From NCBI GenBank assembly GCA_037953625.1, contig CM075651.1, forward strand, positions 161,271,501 to 161,335,500: a stretch of DNA of 64,000 bases, written 5' to 3'. Positions within the stretch are counted from its first letter, which is position 1; every line of letters starts with the position of its first letter. Positions 10,621 to 23,083 of this stretch are shown here, piece after piece. Origin of the DNA: Crotalaria pallida. Lineage: Eukaryota > Streptophyta > Magnoliopsida > Fabales > Fabaceae. The notes under the pieces were generated by a model. That model had not been told where the DNA came from. It made no database searches and saw only the letters and a list, made by a program, of their open reading frames with translations. Both the position numbers and the translations under genes were made by a program.

Positions 10621-12064
10621 ATGGCAAACAACAACGATAACCAAGAACAAGGGGATCTCCGCCGTCGCCTTCGTGGGAGGCCACCTAAGAACGCAGGAAA
10701 CGTCAGGGATAGAATCGCCCCAGAAAGACCTACTGGGGGCAATCGGGGTAACTCTCCACCCATTCCTCCGGTGGATCAGACTGTCGTTCCCCCGGTTCCT
10801 CCAGTTCCTCCGGTGATTCAAGCCACTGTTCCTCCCCGCATAGAAGGTGGCGGAAGGCGACCCAATCCCCGCACTGTTCCGGATGGCCATGTTTCAGATT
10901 GGCACGATACTGCGGACTCTGGACCACATCGGTCTCGGAGGGCCCCTGCTGGATCACGAACTGGTGAGGATCGGCGGGTTGAGCATTCCGCTCGACATGA
11001 CCACTCCCGTACCGAGCGATCCAACAGAGAAGTCCCTCAATTTACCAGGGGTCGTTTTGGAACACTTCAAGGTGGTGAACGTTCCGAAACACAAGGTAGA
11101 TCCTATATGACTACTTCGTCGGCCCGTAGGAGAGAGGAATCAATCATGGAGATCTTAATTAAGGACTCAAACTTCTTTGATTGAAAAGCAGAATCAAGCT
11201 ATCGTTGCTCTTCAGCAGCAAAGCATGGCAAGAATTGCCGAGCAAGGCCCTAACGTGGCTCTCGGCAACCCTAATAACCTTCCTCTGCCCCCACCCCTTA
11301 ATCCGGGATTAGTTCCTGGGCGTGTTGCTGGGGAACCCCACCCTGTACATCCTTTCATAGCTGAGATAATGGCATTTCAAACCCCGCAGACTTATGTGGG
11401 TCATCAGAATATCCCTCGCTATAATGGGACGACTGATCCGATGGACCATATCGCGGCTTATGAATCCTCCATGATGTTTTATGGAGGAGGGGATTTCATG
11501 AAGTGCCGAGCATTCTCAATGACTCTGGGATCGGCACCTTTGAGATGGTTCAATTCCCTACCTGCCAACTCGATTCATTCATGGGCCGAGCCGAGGACAG
11601 CATTTCTGAATCGATATACAGCCAGTATGTCACAACCTAAGTCGGACCATTCATTGGCTGGAGTCACATAGAGACCTAACGAGTCTCTCCGCGATTACCT
11701 AGCTCGCTATCAGCAAGAAGCTAGTGGCATATCAGGCCTACAATCGGGAGTATCTGTCCTCTTACTCACTCAAGGATTGCGAGACGGTAATTTCAAGGAT
11801 TGTCTGATTGGAGAACCACCGAGGGATATGGCTGAACTCAGGGAAAGATCTAGGAAATTTGTTAATTTGGAGGAATTCCATAGAATCAGCATCGCGGCTC
11901 GGGGTCTGGAACAGCGCCCTCGTCAGAATGATTCCCGTCAAACTGATCGTTTTCGGGAAAACAGGGGGAGGGAGGACAAGAGAGAAAGAGGAGAAAAACT
12001 GCCTCCAAAAGGCAAGTATGATGAATATACCCAGCTCAGTCCCGAGGAGTCAAATCCTTCGTGA
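10621..12064 (+). pseudogene. Tat gag (broken)
   Basis: The capsid precursor region starts at the ATG at 10621 (MANNND). Residues up to ~180 are proline- and arginine-rich. Around 11165-11177 the frame changes by one base, and the coding sense resumes as EKQNQAIVALQQQ. The retrotransposon gag core (HIAAYESSMMFYGG, then LRWFNSLP and AFLNRY) spans ~11440-11640. An in-frame TAG at 11669-11671 interrupts it, where CAG would fit the context. Similarity resumes at once (RPNESLRDYLARYQQEA) and runs to TGA at 12062-12064. Near there the frame shifts again into the pol frame. Two frame changes plus one stop make it non-functional unless supplied in trans. Confidence 0.85.
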
Positions 12065-15000
12065 GACTATGCATACCGAGATGCGTAACATCACTCGGCC
12101 TCTAGCTTTGAGAAAAACTGCTCAAAAGGATAGGACAAAGTACTGCGACCATCATGGTGGGTGGGGACATACCACCGATCAATGTACCCAACTGAAAGAT
12201 CTGATTGAGGAAATGGTTAGGGATGGGAAGCTTCAACAATACATCGGGGAAGCGATGCGGAAGCGTTCAAAAAGAAGAAGTCATTCACCTCCCAAAACCG
12301 AAGAAAAAAGGAATAAAAGCCCTACGCCACCTGCAGGGGGAGCGCCCGCCCTACCATCTGAGCAGAATAAGGGTCGTGACGAGTTTCTGATCAACACCAT
12401 TGCTGGTGGATTTGCGGGCGGAGGAGAAAAAAGAAGTGATAGAAAAAAGTATGTGGGACAGATCCTTTCGGTGGCTAGCCGACCGATCCAAAAGCCCAAA
12501 AAGAAGAATATTGTCATCAATTTCAGTGACGATGATTTTGCTGATATTATTCAGGATCACAATGATCCTATGGTAGTTACAGCTAGGCTCGGTAATTACG
12601 AAGTGAAAAGGATTCTCGTCGATCAGGGGAGTTCAGCAGACATTATGTTTTTGGATCTATTCGAGAGGCTAAGGTTGAAGAGATCTGACCTAACTCCGTT
12701 TGAGGGCAGTTTGATTGGCTTTACGGGACATTCCATTGTTCCCTTAGGCCACATTCATCTCCCAGTGACCATGGGTGAACAACCATCTGCTCGAACCGAG
12801 ATGGTAAAGTGGCTAGTTGTACAAGCACCGTCGGCATACAACGCCATCCTTGGCCGTACAGCACTCCAATCATTTGGTGCAGTTGTATCAACCGTTCATT
12901 TAGCCATTAAGTTTCCAGGGTCTGATGACCAAGTGGTAACGGTACGGTCCGAGCAAGAATTGGCTCGGAAATGTTACAACATTAGCCTGGGAAAACTGAA
13001 GCTGGATGACGATGAGAAGATCATGAAGGAGCCACTCAATAAAGGAAGTGTGAACTTGGCAGATCTTGACGTACGGGACGAGGATGAAACTAGGCCAACC
13101 CCTCAGGGGGACTTCAAAAAGGTAATTCTGGGGCCCGATCAGTCCTATTGTGTCAAGATAGGCGTCGGCCTTGCCGAGGAATTGGAAAGAGAACTGACGG
13201 AACTGTTGGTAGAAAACAAAGACTTGTTTGCTTGGACTTCGGCAGACATGCCGGAGATCGATCCGAATTTTATCTGCCATAAGCTAAGTGTGTATCCTGG
13301 CGCCAAGCCAGTGTGTCAGAAGAAAAGGCGGGTCGGAACAGAGAAGGCACAAGCAACAGAAGAAAAGGTGTCCGAGCTATTAGAGGCGAGATTTATCAGG
13401 GAGGTGGTGTACACAGATTGGTTGGCTAATCCCGTGCTAGTCAAGAAATCCAATGGAAAATGGAGGATGTGCGTGGATTACACAGACCTGAACAAGGTCT
13501 GCCCCAAAGATCAATACCCACTTCCCTGCATAGACAAACTCGTAGATAGCTCGGCAGTGTATCAAAGGCTATCCTTCATGGATGCTTATTCGGGGTACAA
13601 TCAGATCCCCATGTATCCCCTGGATCAGGTGAAGACCTCTTTCATCACAGAAAATGCTACATATTGTTACAACGTCATGCCGTTCGGACTGAAGAACGCT
13701 GGGGCAACTTACCAGCGAATGATGAACAAGGTCTTCGGTCCGCTTATTGGGCCAAAAATGGAAGTATACATCGACGATATGATTGCGAAAAGTCTGAAGG
13801 AGGAGCACCATGCTAAGGATTTGAAGGTTATACTTGATAGAATTCGACAGTTTGACATGAGGTTAAACCCAGAAAAATGCACTTTTGGGGTTCCTGCTGG
13901 TTCGTTCCTCGGGTTCATGCTCACCGAACGGGGAATTGAGGCAAACCCAGAGAAGTGCCGAGCCATCCTTGAGATGAAGAGCCCTTCCAACATCAAGGGA
14001 GTACAACAGTTAGCAGGTCGGGTAGCAGCTCTCTCCAGGTTTCTGTCTCAGTCAGCTCGGAAGGCCTTGCCATGGTACCAACTGCTGAAGAAGGAAAAAG
14101 AAAAGACGTTCGACTGGAACCAGGCATATGAAAAGGCCTTTACTGAACTTAAGCAATACCTGGCCTCTCCTCCAATCCTATCTAGTCTGGCAGCAAGAGA
14201 GGTTTTATTCCTATACTTATCAGTAGGGGATTCAGTGGTCAGTTCGGTTCTAGTTAGGGAAGAATCAGGCAAAGAATCTTCTGTCTACTTCGTTCGCCGA
14301 GCACTTCAAGGACCAGAGCTGAGGTATCAGAAGGTTGAAAAATTGGCGTTTTGTTTGGTTATTACGGCTAGGAGGCTGCGTCAATACTTCCAAAGCCACC
14401 ATATCACAGTCAGAACTGCTCAGCCAATCCGACAAATCCTTCAGAAACCCGACCTGGTAGGCAGAATGGTGACTTGGGCTATTGAACTTTTCGAGTTCGA
14501 CATTACTTTCGAACCTCGGAAAGCAATGAAGTCTCAGGTCTTAGCTGATTTTCTCACCGAGTTTACTGAGCCATTGACGAGCTCAAACTTGGATTGGAAC
14601 ATTTATGTCGATGGGTCAAGCAACAAGCTCGGAGCAGGAGCGGGAATAATTCTGGAGAACTCAGAGGGAGTTACCCTTGAATATTCGTTGAAGTTCGGAT
14701 TTCCGACTTCGAACAATCAGGCGGAATATGAAGCTGTGATGGCTGGTCTAAGGATGGCGAAAGAAGTTGGAGCCCGAGAGGTGAAGGTTTTCAGTGATTC
14801 TCAGTTGGTGATATCGCAAGTGAAGGGTGATTATCAAGCCAAGGAACCCATCCTACAAAAATATTTGGAAAAGGTGAAGTTCCTATCTTCAGAGTTTGCC
14901 AAGGTCGAATTCTGCCACATCCCGAGGGAAAGCAATGGCCGAGCGGACATTCTTTCTAAACTGGCCTCAACAAAGGGTCCAGGAAATAATAAGACGTTGA

Positions 15001-16292
15001 TCCAAGAAATGGTGCATGGACCTAGCGTTGTCCTCTCCGTTTCTACGGATCCAAGTTGGACCTCTCCGATCATAAACTTCTTGGAATAAGGAATCGTGCC
15101 GACAGATCCAGCCGAGACCAGAAAGCTTGTCAGAAAAGCCTCCCAATTCGCTATGATCGATGGAATTCTGTTTCGCCGTGGGGTCAGCGGCCCAATACTC
15201 AGGTGCTTAGACCCTGCCGAAGCAAAGCAGGCACTGGAAGAAGTCCATGGAGGTATAGGAAGTCATCATGTCGGAGGGAAATCGTTGGCCAAGAAAATTC
15301 TAAGGGCAGGATACTACTGGCCGACCTTACAACAGGATGCAATCGATCATGTAAAGAAATGTGAAAGATGTCAGTTCCACAGTGACGTCTACCAAAAGCC
15401 AGCCGAGGAACTTCATTCACTTTCATCTCCCTACCCCTTCTATCTATGGGGAATGGATTTGATTGGCCAGTTCCCCACCGCACCAGGACAGCTCAAATGG
15501 GTGATAGTGGCCATCGATTATTTTACCAAGTGGATCGAAGCCGAACCACTAGCAACTATTTCCTCGGCCAAGGTTCAGAAGTTCTTTGAGAGATAGGTTA
15601 TAGCTCGGTTTGGAGTGCCACAGGTCTTGGTAACCGACAATGGAACTCAATTTGCGGCAAACGCATTCCAGGACTTGGTCAACGCTTTGAACATTGAACA
15701 CTACTTTTCTTCGGTCGAGCATCCTCAGACCAACGGACAAGTAGAGTCAGTAAACCGAAGTATCATTCAGGGGATCAAGAAAAGACTCATCGGTGCTAAG
15801 GGAAATTGGCTGGAAAACCTGCATGAAGTGCTTTGGTCGTACCACACCACCATACAGACTTCCACGGGAGAAACCCCTTATCGTCTTACTTATGGTTGTG
15901 ACGCTGTCATCCCGATGGAAAGGATCATCCCATCTTTCCGAGCTTTACAGCAACCGAACCCCCTCAACAAAACTTTACTGTGTGAGGACCTAGTTCTTTC
16001 AGAAGAAGTCAAGGATTTAGCTGCCGAACGGGAAAAACATGCCAAACTGATGCAAGCGAAAGGGTATAATCGCTCAGTGGTACCCAGAGAATTCGAGGTA
16101 GGTGACCTTGTCCTAAGAAGAGCTGACATCGGCCTCAAAAATGCTAAGGATGGTAAACTGGCTCAGAATTGGGAAGGTCCTTACCGAGTAGCTTCCAAAA
16201 CAGGAACAGGAGCCTACAAGCTCGAAACTCTCTCGGGTGCCCTCATCAACAACACATGGAACGTGGCAAAACTTAGAGCATATTTCAGTTAG
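12065..16292 (+). pseudogene. Tat pol: protease-RT-RNase H-aRNH-integrase (two in-frame stops)
   Basis: This is a single frame, technically open from 11808. A zinc-knuckle-like CDHHGGWGHTTDQC lies near 12145. The aspartic protease motif at 12621 reads VDQGSSADI. Reverse transcriptase has the YIDDM active-site box at 13767-13781. A first RNase H region follows (~14050-14450), then a second RNase H-like domain opening IYVDGSS near 14600. TAA at 15087-15089 cuts the frame between the second RNase H and integrase. The integrase zinc finger is at ~15260-15375 and the catalytic Asp residues are in WGMDLIG and VTDNGTQF; TAG at 15594-15596 separates them. The catalytic Glu is in GQVESVNR. The frame then runs to TAG at 16290-16292. 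Both stops are single-codon lesions with the reading frame intact either side. Confidence 0.92.
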
Positions 16293-18000
16293 AAATTTCT
16301 TCCCATTTCAATTCCGTTTTCAATTCTTTTAGTTTTACTATTTCCCTTGCTGTTATAGGATTGTTTACTTTTAATGATGGTGTACGCTCGGTGGAACTCC
16401 GAGCCCCTTGTACTTATTGTTAATGCTTTAAATGAATAAAAATGTTGTTATTGAATTCATTGTTTTCATGTACTTTTCCTCATAATCGATTAGCCACCGT
16501 TTATGACGCGAACGATTATAAACAGCTCAAACAAGAGCTTATAACTCGTCAAGTACCCAAGAAAGATTCCCGATTCAAACATGATTTGTTTTAAAATCAT
16601 TTTTCCATCGCGGATAGAGGAACCCACCTCGGCTAAAGTGCTGGAGTTCCGAGGTCTTAACACTTGAATTCTTAACAAAAAGTTCCAAAAGAAGCATAAA
16701 ATAAAAACGGATATTATAAATATTCCAAACAAGTTATAGCAACAAGATTTCAACCCATCTATTGGGGCAAATACAAGCTAAAAAGCCAAAATCTATTCTA
16801 CGTCGGAAAGAATGACACTTTCAGGATCAAACTTGTCGTCTGCCTCCTCGTCGTCTTCAGCATCTTCAGCCCCCTCTTCCTCGGATTCTTCGGCCAAAGG
16901 GTCAGGAAGATCTTCGCTACCCATGTCTATGGGGCGCCCATTCGTGCCTATGATCTGCCCGTTCTTCACAGCATGGTTGGGGTCAGCACCCTTGGTCACA
17001 AGGCCAGGATTCAGGATGCGGAGTTGCTCGGCGGTATTAAAGAAAGAATCCTCAATTGCATGATCCCAATTATAAAGATTCTCCTCAGCTGTTTTTTTGT
17101 GCTTAAGAGCTTGTGCCTTCACTTTGCCCAAGGAGGCTCGGAGTCCGGCAACCTCATCCTTAGTATACTCGAGTTGTTCTCGAGCTACCGCGACATCTTC
17201 CTCGGCCTTCCGAGTTTTTTCCATTGCCACTTGCAAAGTTGCTTTGTCCTCTTCAGCCTTCTTCAGTAGTTCCTCGGCTTTCCGAGCCTTCTCCTGGGCC
17301 TCCTGCAACGTGGCAGCATCCTCTTCGGCCTTCTTCAAGATTTCTTCGGCTTTCCTCATCCCGTCTTGGACCTGTTGAAGGGTTTTCTCCGCTTTCTCCT
17401 TCTCGGCCTCGGCCCTGGACTTGGCCTCTTCAGCACTTTGCATTCCCTTCTTCAGTTCCTCGTTCTCTTTGGCCAGGATTTGAAGCTTTCTCTCAAGGCC
17501 TTCCACTTGAAGCTGATAATAATCCTCCCGATCATTCGCTTCCCTCCTCTTCTTCTTCTCATCAGGGGCGACCCCAGCATGAACATCCTCGCCGCGGCGG
17601 CCGAGGTAGTGAAGAACACTTGCACTTCGAAGAAGACCCTTCACCAGGGCAGTGCAGTTGTTCCCCCAAGTCGAAGGATGCCAGGCATCCATCACTTGTG
17701 CATCCTCGGGAGGGAAGACTGTTGCGTAGTAGCCTTCAGGAGTCTTCTTGGCCCATACAGTCTTGACAGCGGCTTCCTCGATACCCTCCTCAAACTGAGT
17801 ATCTTTATGAGATTTACTCAAATTGAACCAATCCCCAACCAAGCCCTTACCTTTCTCTACCCGAATTCTTTTGGATGGTCGCTCGGTGGTACCTTGAGTG
17901 TCTTGTTGTGCATCCGACTGAACAATTTTTTGGACTCCTTCGATGGCCTCAATTACCTCGGGGGTGGCGGCACGAGGTGCCAAGGTTGGTCTGTCCACCG

Positions 18001-18114
18001 GTGTTGGCTCGGAAGACTGGCTCTTAATCGAGGAACTCGAACCAGCTTTTCGTGCTGCCAGCTTACTCACTCGATCTGCGGCAACCACCGGTGTTGGCTC
18101 GGAAGACTGGCTCT
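18001..18114. repeat. 90-bp tandem duplication within the antisense gene
   Basis: GTGTTGGCTCGGAAGACTGG starts at 18001 and again at 18091, 90 bases apart. The rest of the second unit continues at 20331 beyond the inserted LTR, including TCGAGGAACTCGAACCAGC. The period is a multiple of three, so 30 residues are duplicated in frame. Confidence 0.9.
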
Positions 18115-20330
18115 TGATAAGTGCTCATATAGCACATTATTTTATTGGTTTAGACCCCTAATTACTTAAATTATTACTTGATTCTAATACGTTTCTATCT
18201 AATTTTGATTCCTTTAAGCAAATGTTTAAATAAAAATTAAAATAATAAAAATAAATAAAAAAATATAAATTTATATATATTTAATAGTTAATTTCTTATT
18301 TATAATGTAGGTACAATGAAGAAATGAAAGAATGGACCAATGAAAAGAAGAAAAATCAATTAAAGGAAGTAAAGTGCAAAAAGGGCATTTTGGTCATTTT
18401 CAAGGGCGCGCAGAACTGGCATCGGAGCACCGAGTTACACTTGAAGCATGAAAATTGGAGTTGATAAGTCATCACCATTCAACAAATTTTACTTAATTCT
18501 CAAAGAGTAAATGATTTCAAAGCCAATGTGTCCATCGAGGAATTTATTATCCATGGCATACTTCAGTGTTTTGGCCATATCTTGGGCATCGTTAATCGGA
18601 ATGAGGCAAACTTGGTGTCTATGAAAAGATAAGAGAATAATCTACAAGTTGTCCAGAAATATGAATTTTCATATTCGGCCATTTAGAGGGTAAAAATTAG
18701 CTGTGAATTGATGACATCCAACCTGGCTGCACCTAATAAGCAAGTTGCACACGTGTTCAGTGTTTTATTCATAACTTGGTCTAGGAATATTAAAATAAGG
18801 TGATCTTTGTGGCTCTGGAAATCTAAGCGCAAATACTACAAATATTGTAGAAATATCTGTATTCAAATTTTGCTGTTTGTATGGTCAATTTTGGCTTCCA
18901 AGTCGTGATATGCTAGCTGTCCATGAATCTGGACATATCAACAGTGTTTGGGTCATAACTTTCTCATCCGAATTCCAAATGAGTCCAAACCGGTGGCATT
19001 TGAAAGCTAAGGAAAAATTCTATAATTCATTCAGAAATAGCCATAGTCAAAATCTTCCGTTTTAAGGGTCAAAAATGGTTGTGAATCTGATGGATCCAAC
19101 CTGTCTCCAACTCAAACTCAATACAAGTTTGTTTGAATGCCTTGACAACTTTCCCTATAAAAACCCCCCTTAAACAAGCATCTAAACACCCCATTCTTGT
19201 GAAGCATTTCCACAAGTTTCAATCTATTCTTCCACATTTTCTTCTCCTCACTTAAGCATTATTCTTGAATGAGGGAAAATATTTAGAGTTTGAGAGAATG
19301 TAAAAAGTGAGATCTAGAGGAAGTGACAACTCTAGGTAGAAGCTCTATGTGACAAGAGTCAAGGATCCAAAGCGAAAGTGGAGGTTCCCACACTTGTAAA
19401 GTTTTCTCTTCTCTTTTATCTTTCCAAGTTCAATAATATGTTTATAATCGAGTAGATCCCCCTTTTATGGATTGATATTAACCCTTTGATGTTATTAATA
19501 ATGAAGTTTTGATTCTTATACTCTTGTTATGGGTAAATGCAAAATGAAACTTGACTAATAAAGGATTGGAAGGCTTAGACCTACCTCAGACCATAAAAGC
19601 TAAAATCAACTCTTTGGTGGATGGTCTTGTGCCTCTCCTTTTTGTTCTTTTTGTTTTATTGGTGGATGGATACTTATGCATCCCCTTCCTTTTATTATTT
19701 CAAATAGGATGGCTTTGCCTCCCTAATCTTTTGCATTTACACCTTATTCATTTACGTTTCAACTATATTGTGCTGAATGCTTATAAGAATTGACAACAAT
19801 CTTATAAGATAATAGACTTTAAGGGAAGCACCGAAAGGAGAACCTTAATGTCCGATCTATATAACTTGAACTTAAGGATTATGACATGAGAATAGTACTA
19901 GACCTTAAGAGGAACCAATGAACAATCATAGAACTTAATGGGTTTAATATGTATAATTATCACGAGAGTAGAAGTTATACATATTAAATACGTTATTTGA
20001 CTTCGAGAGAAGCTTATATCTACATATGGATTGTTCACCTTCTAAATGAATTTAACATAACAAGAAGATAAAGATCATCACTAATTTATTAATGCATCAT
20101 TGTGGCCAATTCAATCCATAGAAGTTCCATTCCATAATTCTTTCTACCACTTCTTTACTTACTTGTTTTTATTGCATTTGTTCTTCTTTATTTTATTTCC
20201 ATTTAAAACAAGATAGGTTTAGATAATTAAACTTGTAATTTGTTGGTACTCAACAACCAAATCCCTGTGGATACGATAACTTTTTATACTATAACTTGAC
20301 CATTCTAGTGCACTTGCTAGAGACCCATCA
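18115..20330. mobile_element. Nested solo LTR, 2.2 kb
   Basis: It begins TGATAAGTGCTCATATAGC and ends GACCCATCA (TG...CA), with a perfect 5-bp target duplication GCTCT at 18110-18114 and 20331-20335. The right end has the ACAACCAAATCCCTGTGGAT-type sequence common at the ends of large plant LTRs. There is no internal gene, primer site or second LTR, so a solo LTR left by recombination is the simplest reading. It inserted after the Tat element. Confidence 0.85.
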
Positions 20331-22439
20331 GCTCTTAATCGAGGAACTCGAACCAGCTTTTCGTGCTGCCAGTTTACTCACTCGATCTGCGGCAGGATCG
20401 CTCTTCTTAGCTTTGGTGGCTTTCTTCCCCATTTTTTCTACAAGAGAATATGTGTTAAACCGAGTAAAAAAAATATAAATATATATATATATATGTATAT
20501 ATACCCAGCTCGTCCTTCACTTCGGCTCGTGTCCTCTTCAGCAGTATTTTTTTGGTATCAATTTGACCATTCGCCTCAAGGTATTCCCAAACTCGGTCGC
20601 ACAATCGTCTCTCAGCCTTCGTTAAATCAGTTTTGTAATCAAATTGATATAACGAGGCCCCTCGATTGTAGATACTATTCAACCAGCTCAAAGGGAACCG
20701 GGGTACAACTTTAATTTCCCCTTCGGCCTCAACTTGTTCCATAAACCAGCAAACTTCTGCTCCAGTGTATTCGTATTGAAAGAAGAGCGGTTTAAAGGAT
20801 TTCCAAGAATCGGTTACTTTTGCAAAGAGGGCGTGATCCCTCCGAGCTTTCAAGGACACCCAAAGCCCCTTTGAATCGCCAAACTTGTTCACTTGGGGGG
20901 CGTACGACCAGAAGAAAGATCGTAATGTAGCGACCAAATTTTCAGTGTCGCAGAACTGTTGAAACGCCCTTACAAAGGCCCAACCACTTGGATGTAGTTG
21001 GCCCGGGGCTATGTTTAAGTGCTTCAGGACTTCTATCTTGAGGGTGGAAAAGGGCATGCGGACTCCGACCTTAGTGGCTATCTCCTCGTAGAAATAAAAA
21101 AGCTGTCGATTTTCCGGTATTTGGAGGCATATCCGGTCGTCTATGCCCATGTGCCTTAGTACGAAGTCTGAGGCACTCCCATCTTCTCTCGGAGGTGTGA
21201 GAAGTGGACGAAGATGGTTCAAACTATTCCTCGTCAGCAATGAAGGCCTAGTTCCAAGCACCTCCCGATCAAAGACTTCGGCATACTGCGCATGATTTGG
21301 CGGCAGGGGATATTCTTCAGGATTGGTCTCACACCTGCGCTCCACCATATCTGGGGAAAAAGTAAAAGGCTCGGCGTTATGATTTTTTATAGCGGATGTT
21401 TTAATTTTAAAGTTAAGGCCGAGCCTTGGAATTTTCCCCCCCTCTTTCCTCGGATCTCCCAAAGGCTCTTCTTCCACTATACAACGCTCGGGACTAACCC
21501 TAACCTGAGCTCTCCGTTCAGCAAACCTATAAGCTAACAGCCACTTGCTTTCTTCAGCAGGGTCCGAGGGGTATTCTACAGCTAACGGTTTTGTCACGGT
21601 GGATCCCTGGCTGATGGGGGGAGAGGTAGGATCTACTGTGTCATCACTACTCCCAGAATCCCCAAAATCCCCAGAAAAGTCCGAATCACTATCACTAGAA
21701 GGCTCTTCTCCTAATTTCCTACAAAGTTCATGATAAATTCTCCTCAACTCCTTCCAACCTCTCATGATTCAGAAATCCAAACCCTTAAACACTACACTAC
21801 CCAGGACAAAAAACCCCAAAATCCCTACAAAACCCAGAAACGCGAAACCCTTTCAACAAATAGAAAAGAACAGAACCAGAAGTAGAGTATTTGAGTTAGA
21901 AGAAGAAAGACTACCTGTTTTTGATTCTGAGTCTCTGGAAAACTGATTCTAAGTCTCTGGAAAACTGGAAGCGATGTGATAGTGGCGGAAATAAGCTTGA
22001 GAAGGGAGTTTCTGGTTTCCTGGGAGTAACAAAGAAGTAGTGAGGGAGCAAGTTTGAGAGTTTGGGAGCTTTTGGTGTGAATCTGATAGGAAGAATGAAA
22101 AGTGAAATGTGGGGTGTAAGGGATTCGAAAGAAGAAACCCCCAAAACCTTTCGGTTTCCCCCACGATGCACGTATAGGCCTGGGTGGATCAAAAGCCCGT
22201 TACACCACTCAACCCCACGTATGATGAAACGTGGCAGTTACCAAAGAGGCACTTTTTCAAATTTCAAAATTCGAAATGATTTGGCACAGTTTACAAGGGA
22301 ACGCGTCGTACCTTGAGAACCCAAAACGTCACCTCGAACGAGCTACCTGGTTACAGTTGTTGCACATTCCCGGAACGAGGCATGCGAAAAGGTCAACCCT
22401 AAACACTTGCTACCTCGTCACAGACTTCTCAAAGTCTTA

Positions 22440-22453
22440 CGAGCTGGGGGGCT
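22440..22453 (+). other. Polypurine tract of Tat element
   Basis: CGAGCTGGGGGGCT lies directly before the TGTAGGG of the 3' LTR; the G run is the likely plus-strand primer. Confidence 0.6.
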
Positions 22454-23078
22454 TGTAGGGTCTGCCGACCTGATACGGATCTAAGCCTTGTCAAAAGAAT
22501 CTTCTAAGGGAACTTCCCTCGGTTCACTTAGCATAAACGTCCCTCGCTCGGACACCGAGCATTCCCAAAGGACCAGGCTCGGACTTGATGGAACCGAGTC
22601 TCATCATCGGTCCTCAATCCATCAGGCTTGAGATTCTAGGCCGAGACATACCGTCGGCAAGCGGATAAGTTCAAACCCACCGAGGCTTCTTATCCCTTCC
22701 GCAAATCTCTCCTGGATTCTGCAACCGCCTAGACATGAGATCTCCAGCTGATCCTATCCAGATTCTAAGCATAATCCTCCGATATTATCTCACAGAATCC
22801 TGGTTCAGCTCAACCCTGATACAGGGCCCAGACGACCCATATCAGTCTCCTCCAAACCCTATAAATAGCTCATTATAGCTAGGGTTTCAGGTACGTACTC
22901 TCATCCCTAAGTTGACACTCTGCACACACACGTTGACTGGGGAGAACCTGCTTTTCCCAACTGGAACTGCAGAAATACCATAAGTCACACATTAACTCTT
23001 GATCCTCTCTAGGGCTCCTGATTCCATAGTCTAGAGCACTTAGAGGGTTAAGGACATCTAGTGTTCCAGGACACTACA
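22454..23078 (+). repeat. 3' LTR of Tat element
   Basis: Starts TGTAGGGTCTGCC and ends ACACTACA. It is ~99% identical to the 5' LTR apart from small deletions, and is followed by the GGTTG target duplication at 23079-23083. Confidence 0.95.
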
Positions 23079-23083
23079 GGTTG

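Larger units (their letters stand above)
16793..21765 (-). pseudogene. Antisense gene of the Tat element (interrupted by solo LTR)
   Basis: This frame runs opposite to pol, between integrase and the 3' LTR, the usual place of antisense ORFs in Tat elements. Exon A, 21765-20505 (420 codons plus one base), has an acidic serine-rich start. A later part (with PGQLHPSGWAFVRAF and SYAPQV) resembles the plant 'putative gypsy-type transposon' domain. A donor GTATAT at 20504 and acceptor TTGTAG ending at 20438 bound a TA-rich intron. Exon B starts at 20437 in matching phase. The 2,216-bp LTR at 18115-20330 splits exon B; discounting it and one 5-bp duplication keeps the frame open to TAG at 16793 (about 894 residues). 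Exon B encodes a basic N-part, a long Glu/Lys/Ala coiled coil, and an acidic tail. A 90-bp (30-residue) in-frame duplication lies at the insertion point. Function is unknown. Confidence 0.75.
9933..23078 (+). mobile_element. Ty3/gypsy retrotransposon, Tat lineage
   Basis: A complete-ended 13.1-kb element: TG...CA LTRs of 635 and 625 bp, a 5-bp GGTTG target duplication, a primer-binding site after the 5' LTR and a purine tract before the 3' LTR. Internal order is gag, protease, reverse transcriptase, RNase H, a second RNase H-like domain, integrase, then a long antisense gene. The protease-RT-RNH-INT order is Ty3/gypsy; the extra RNase H and the antisense gene point to the plant Tat group (Retand/RIRE2/Grande-like). 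I count about seven substitutions and a few small indels between LTRs (~1.1%), so insertion was fairly recent. gag and pol carry stops and frameshifts, so this copy is not autonomous. A 2.2-kb solo LTR is nested in it. Confidence 0.95.

Noticed and set aside
16812..18169. Plus-strand open frames opposite the antisense coiled-coil gene
   Set aside because: They are mirror frames of a Glu/Lys-rich coding region (reading as Ser/Leu/Pro-rich); the minus frame has the coherent domain structure and continues in phase across the predicted intron.
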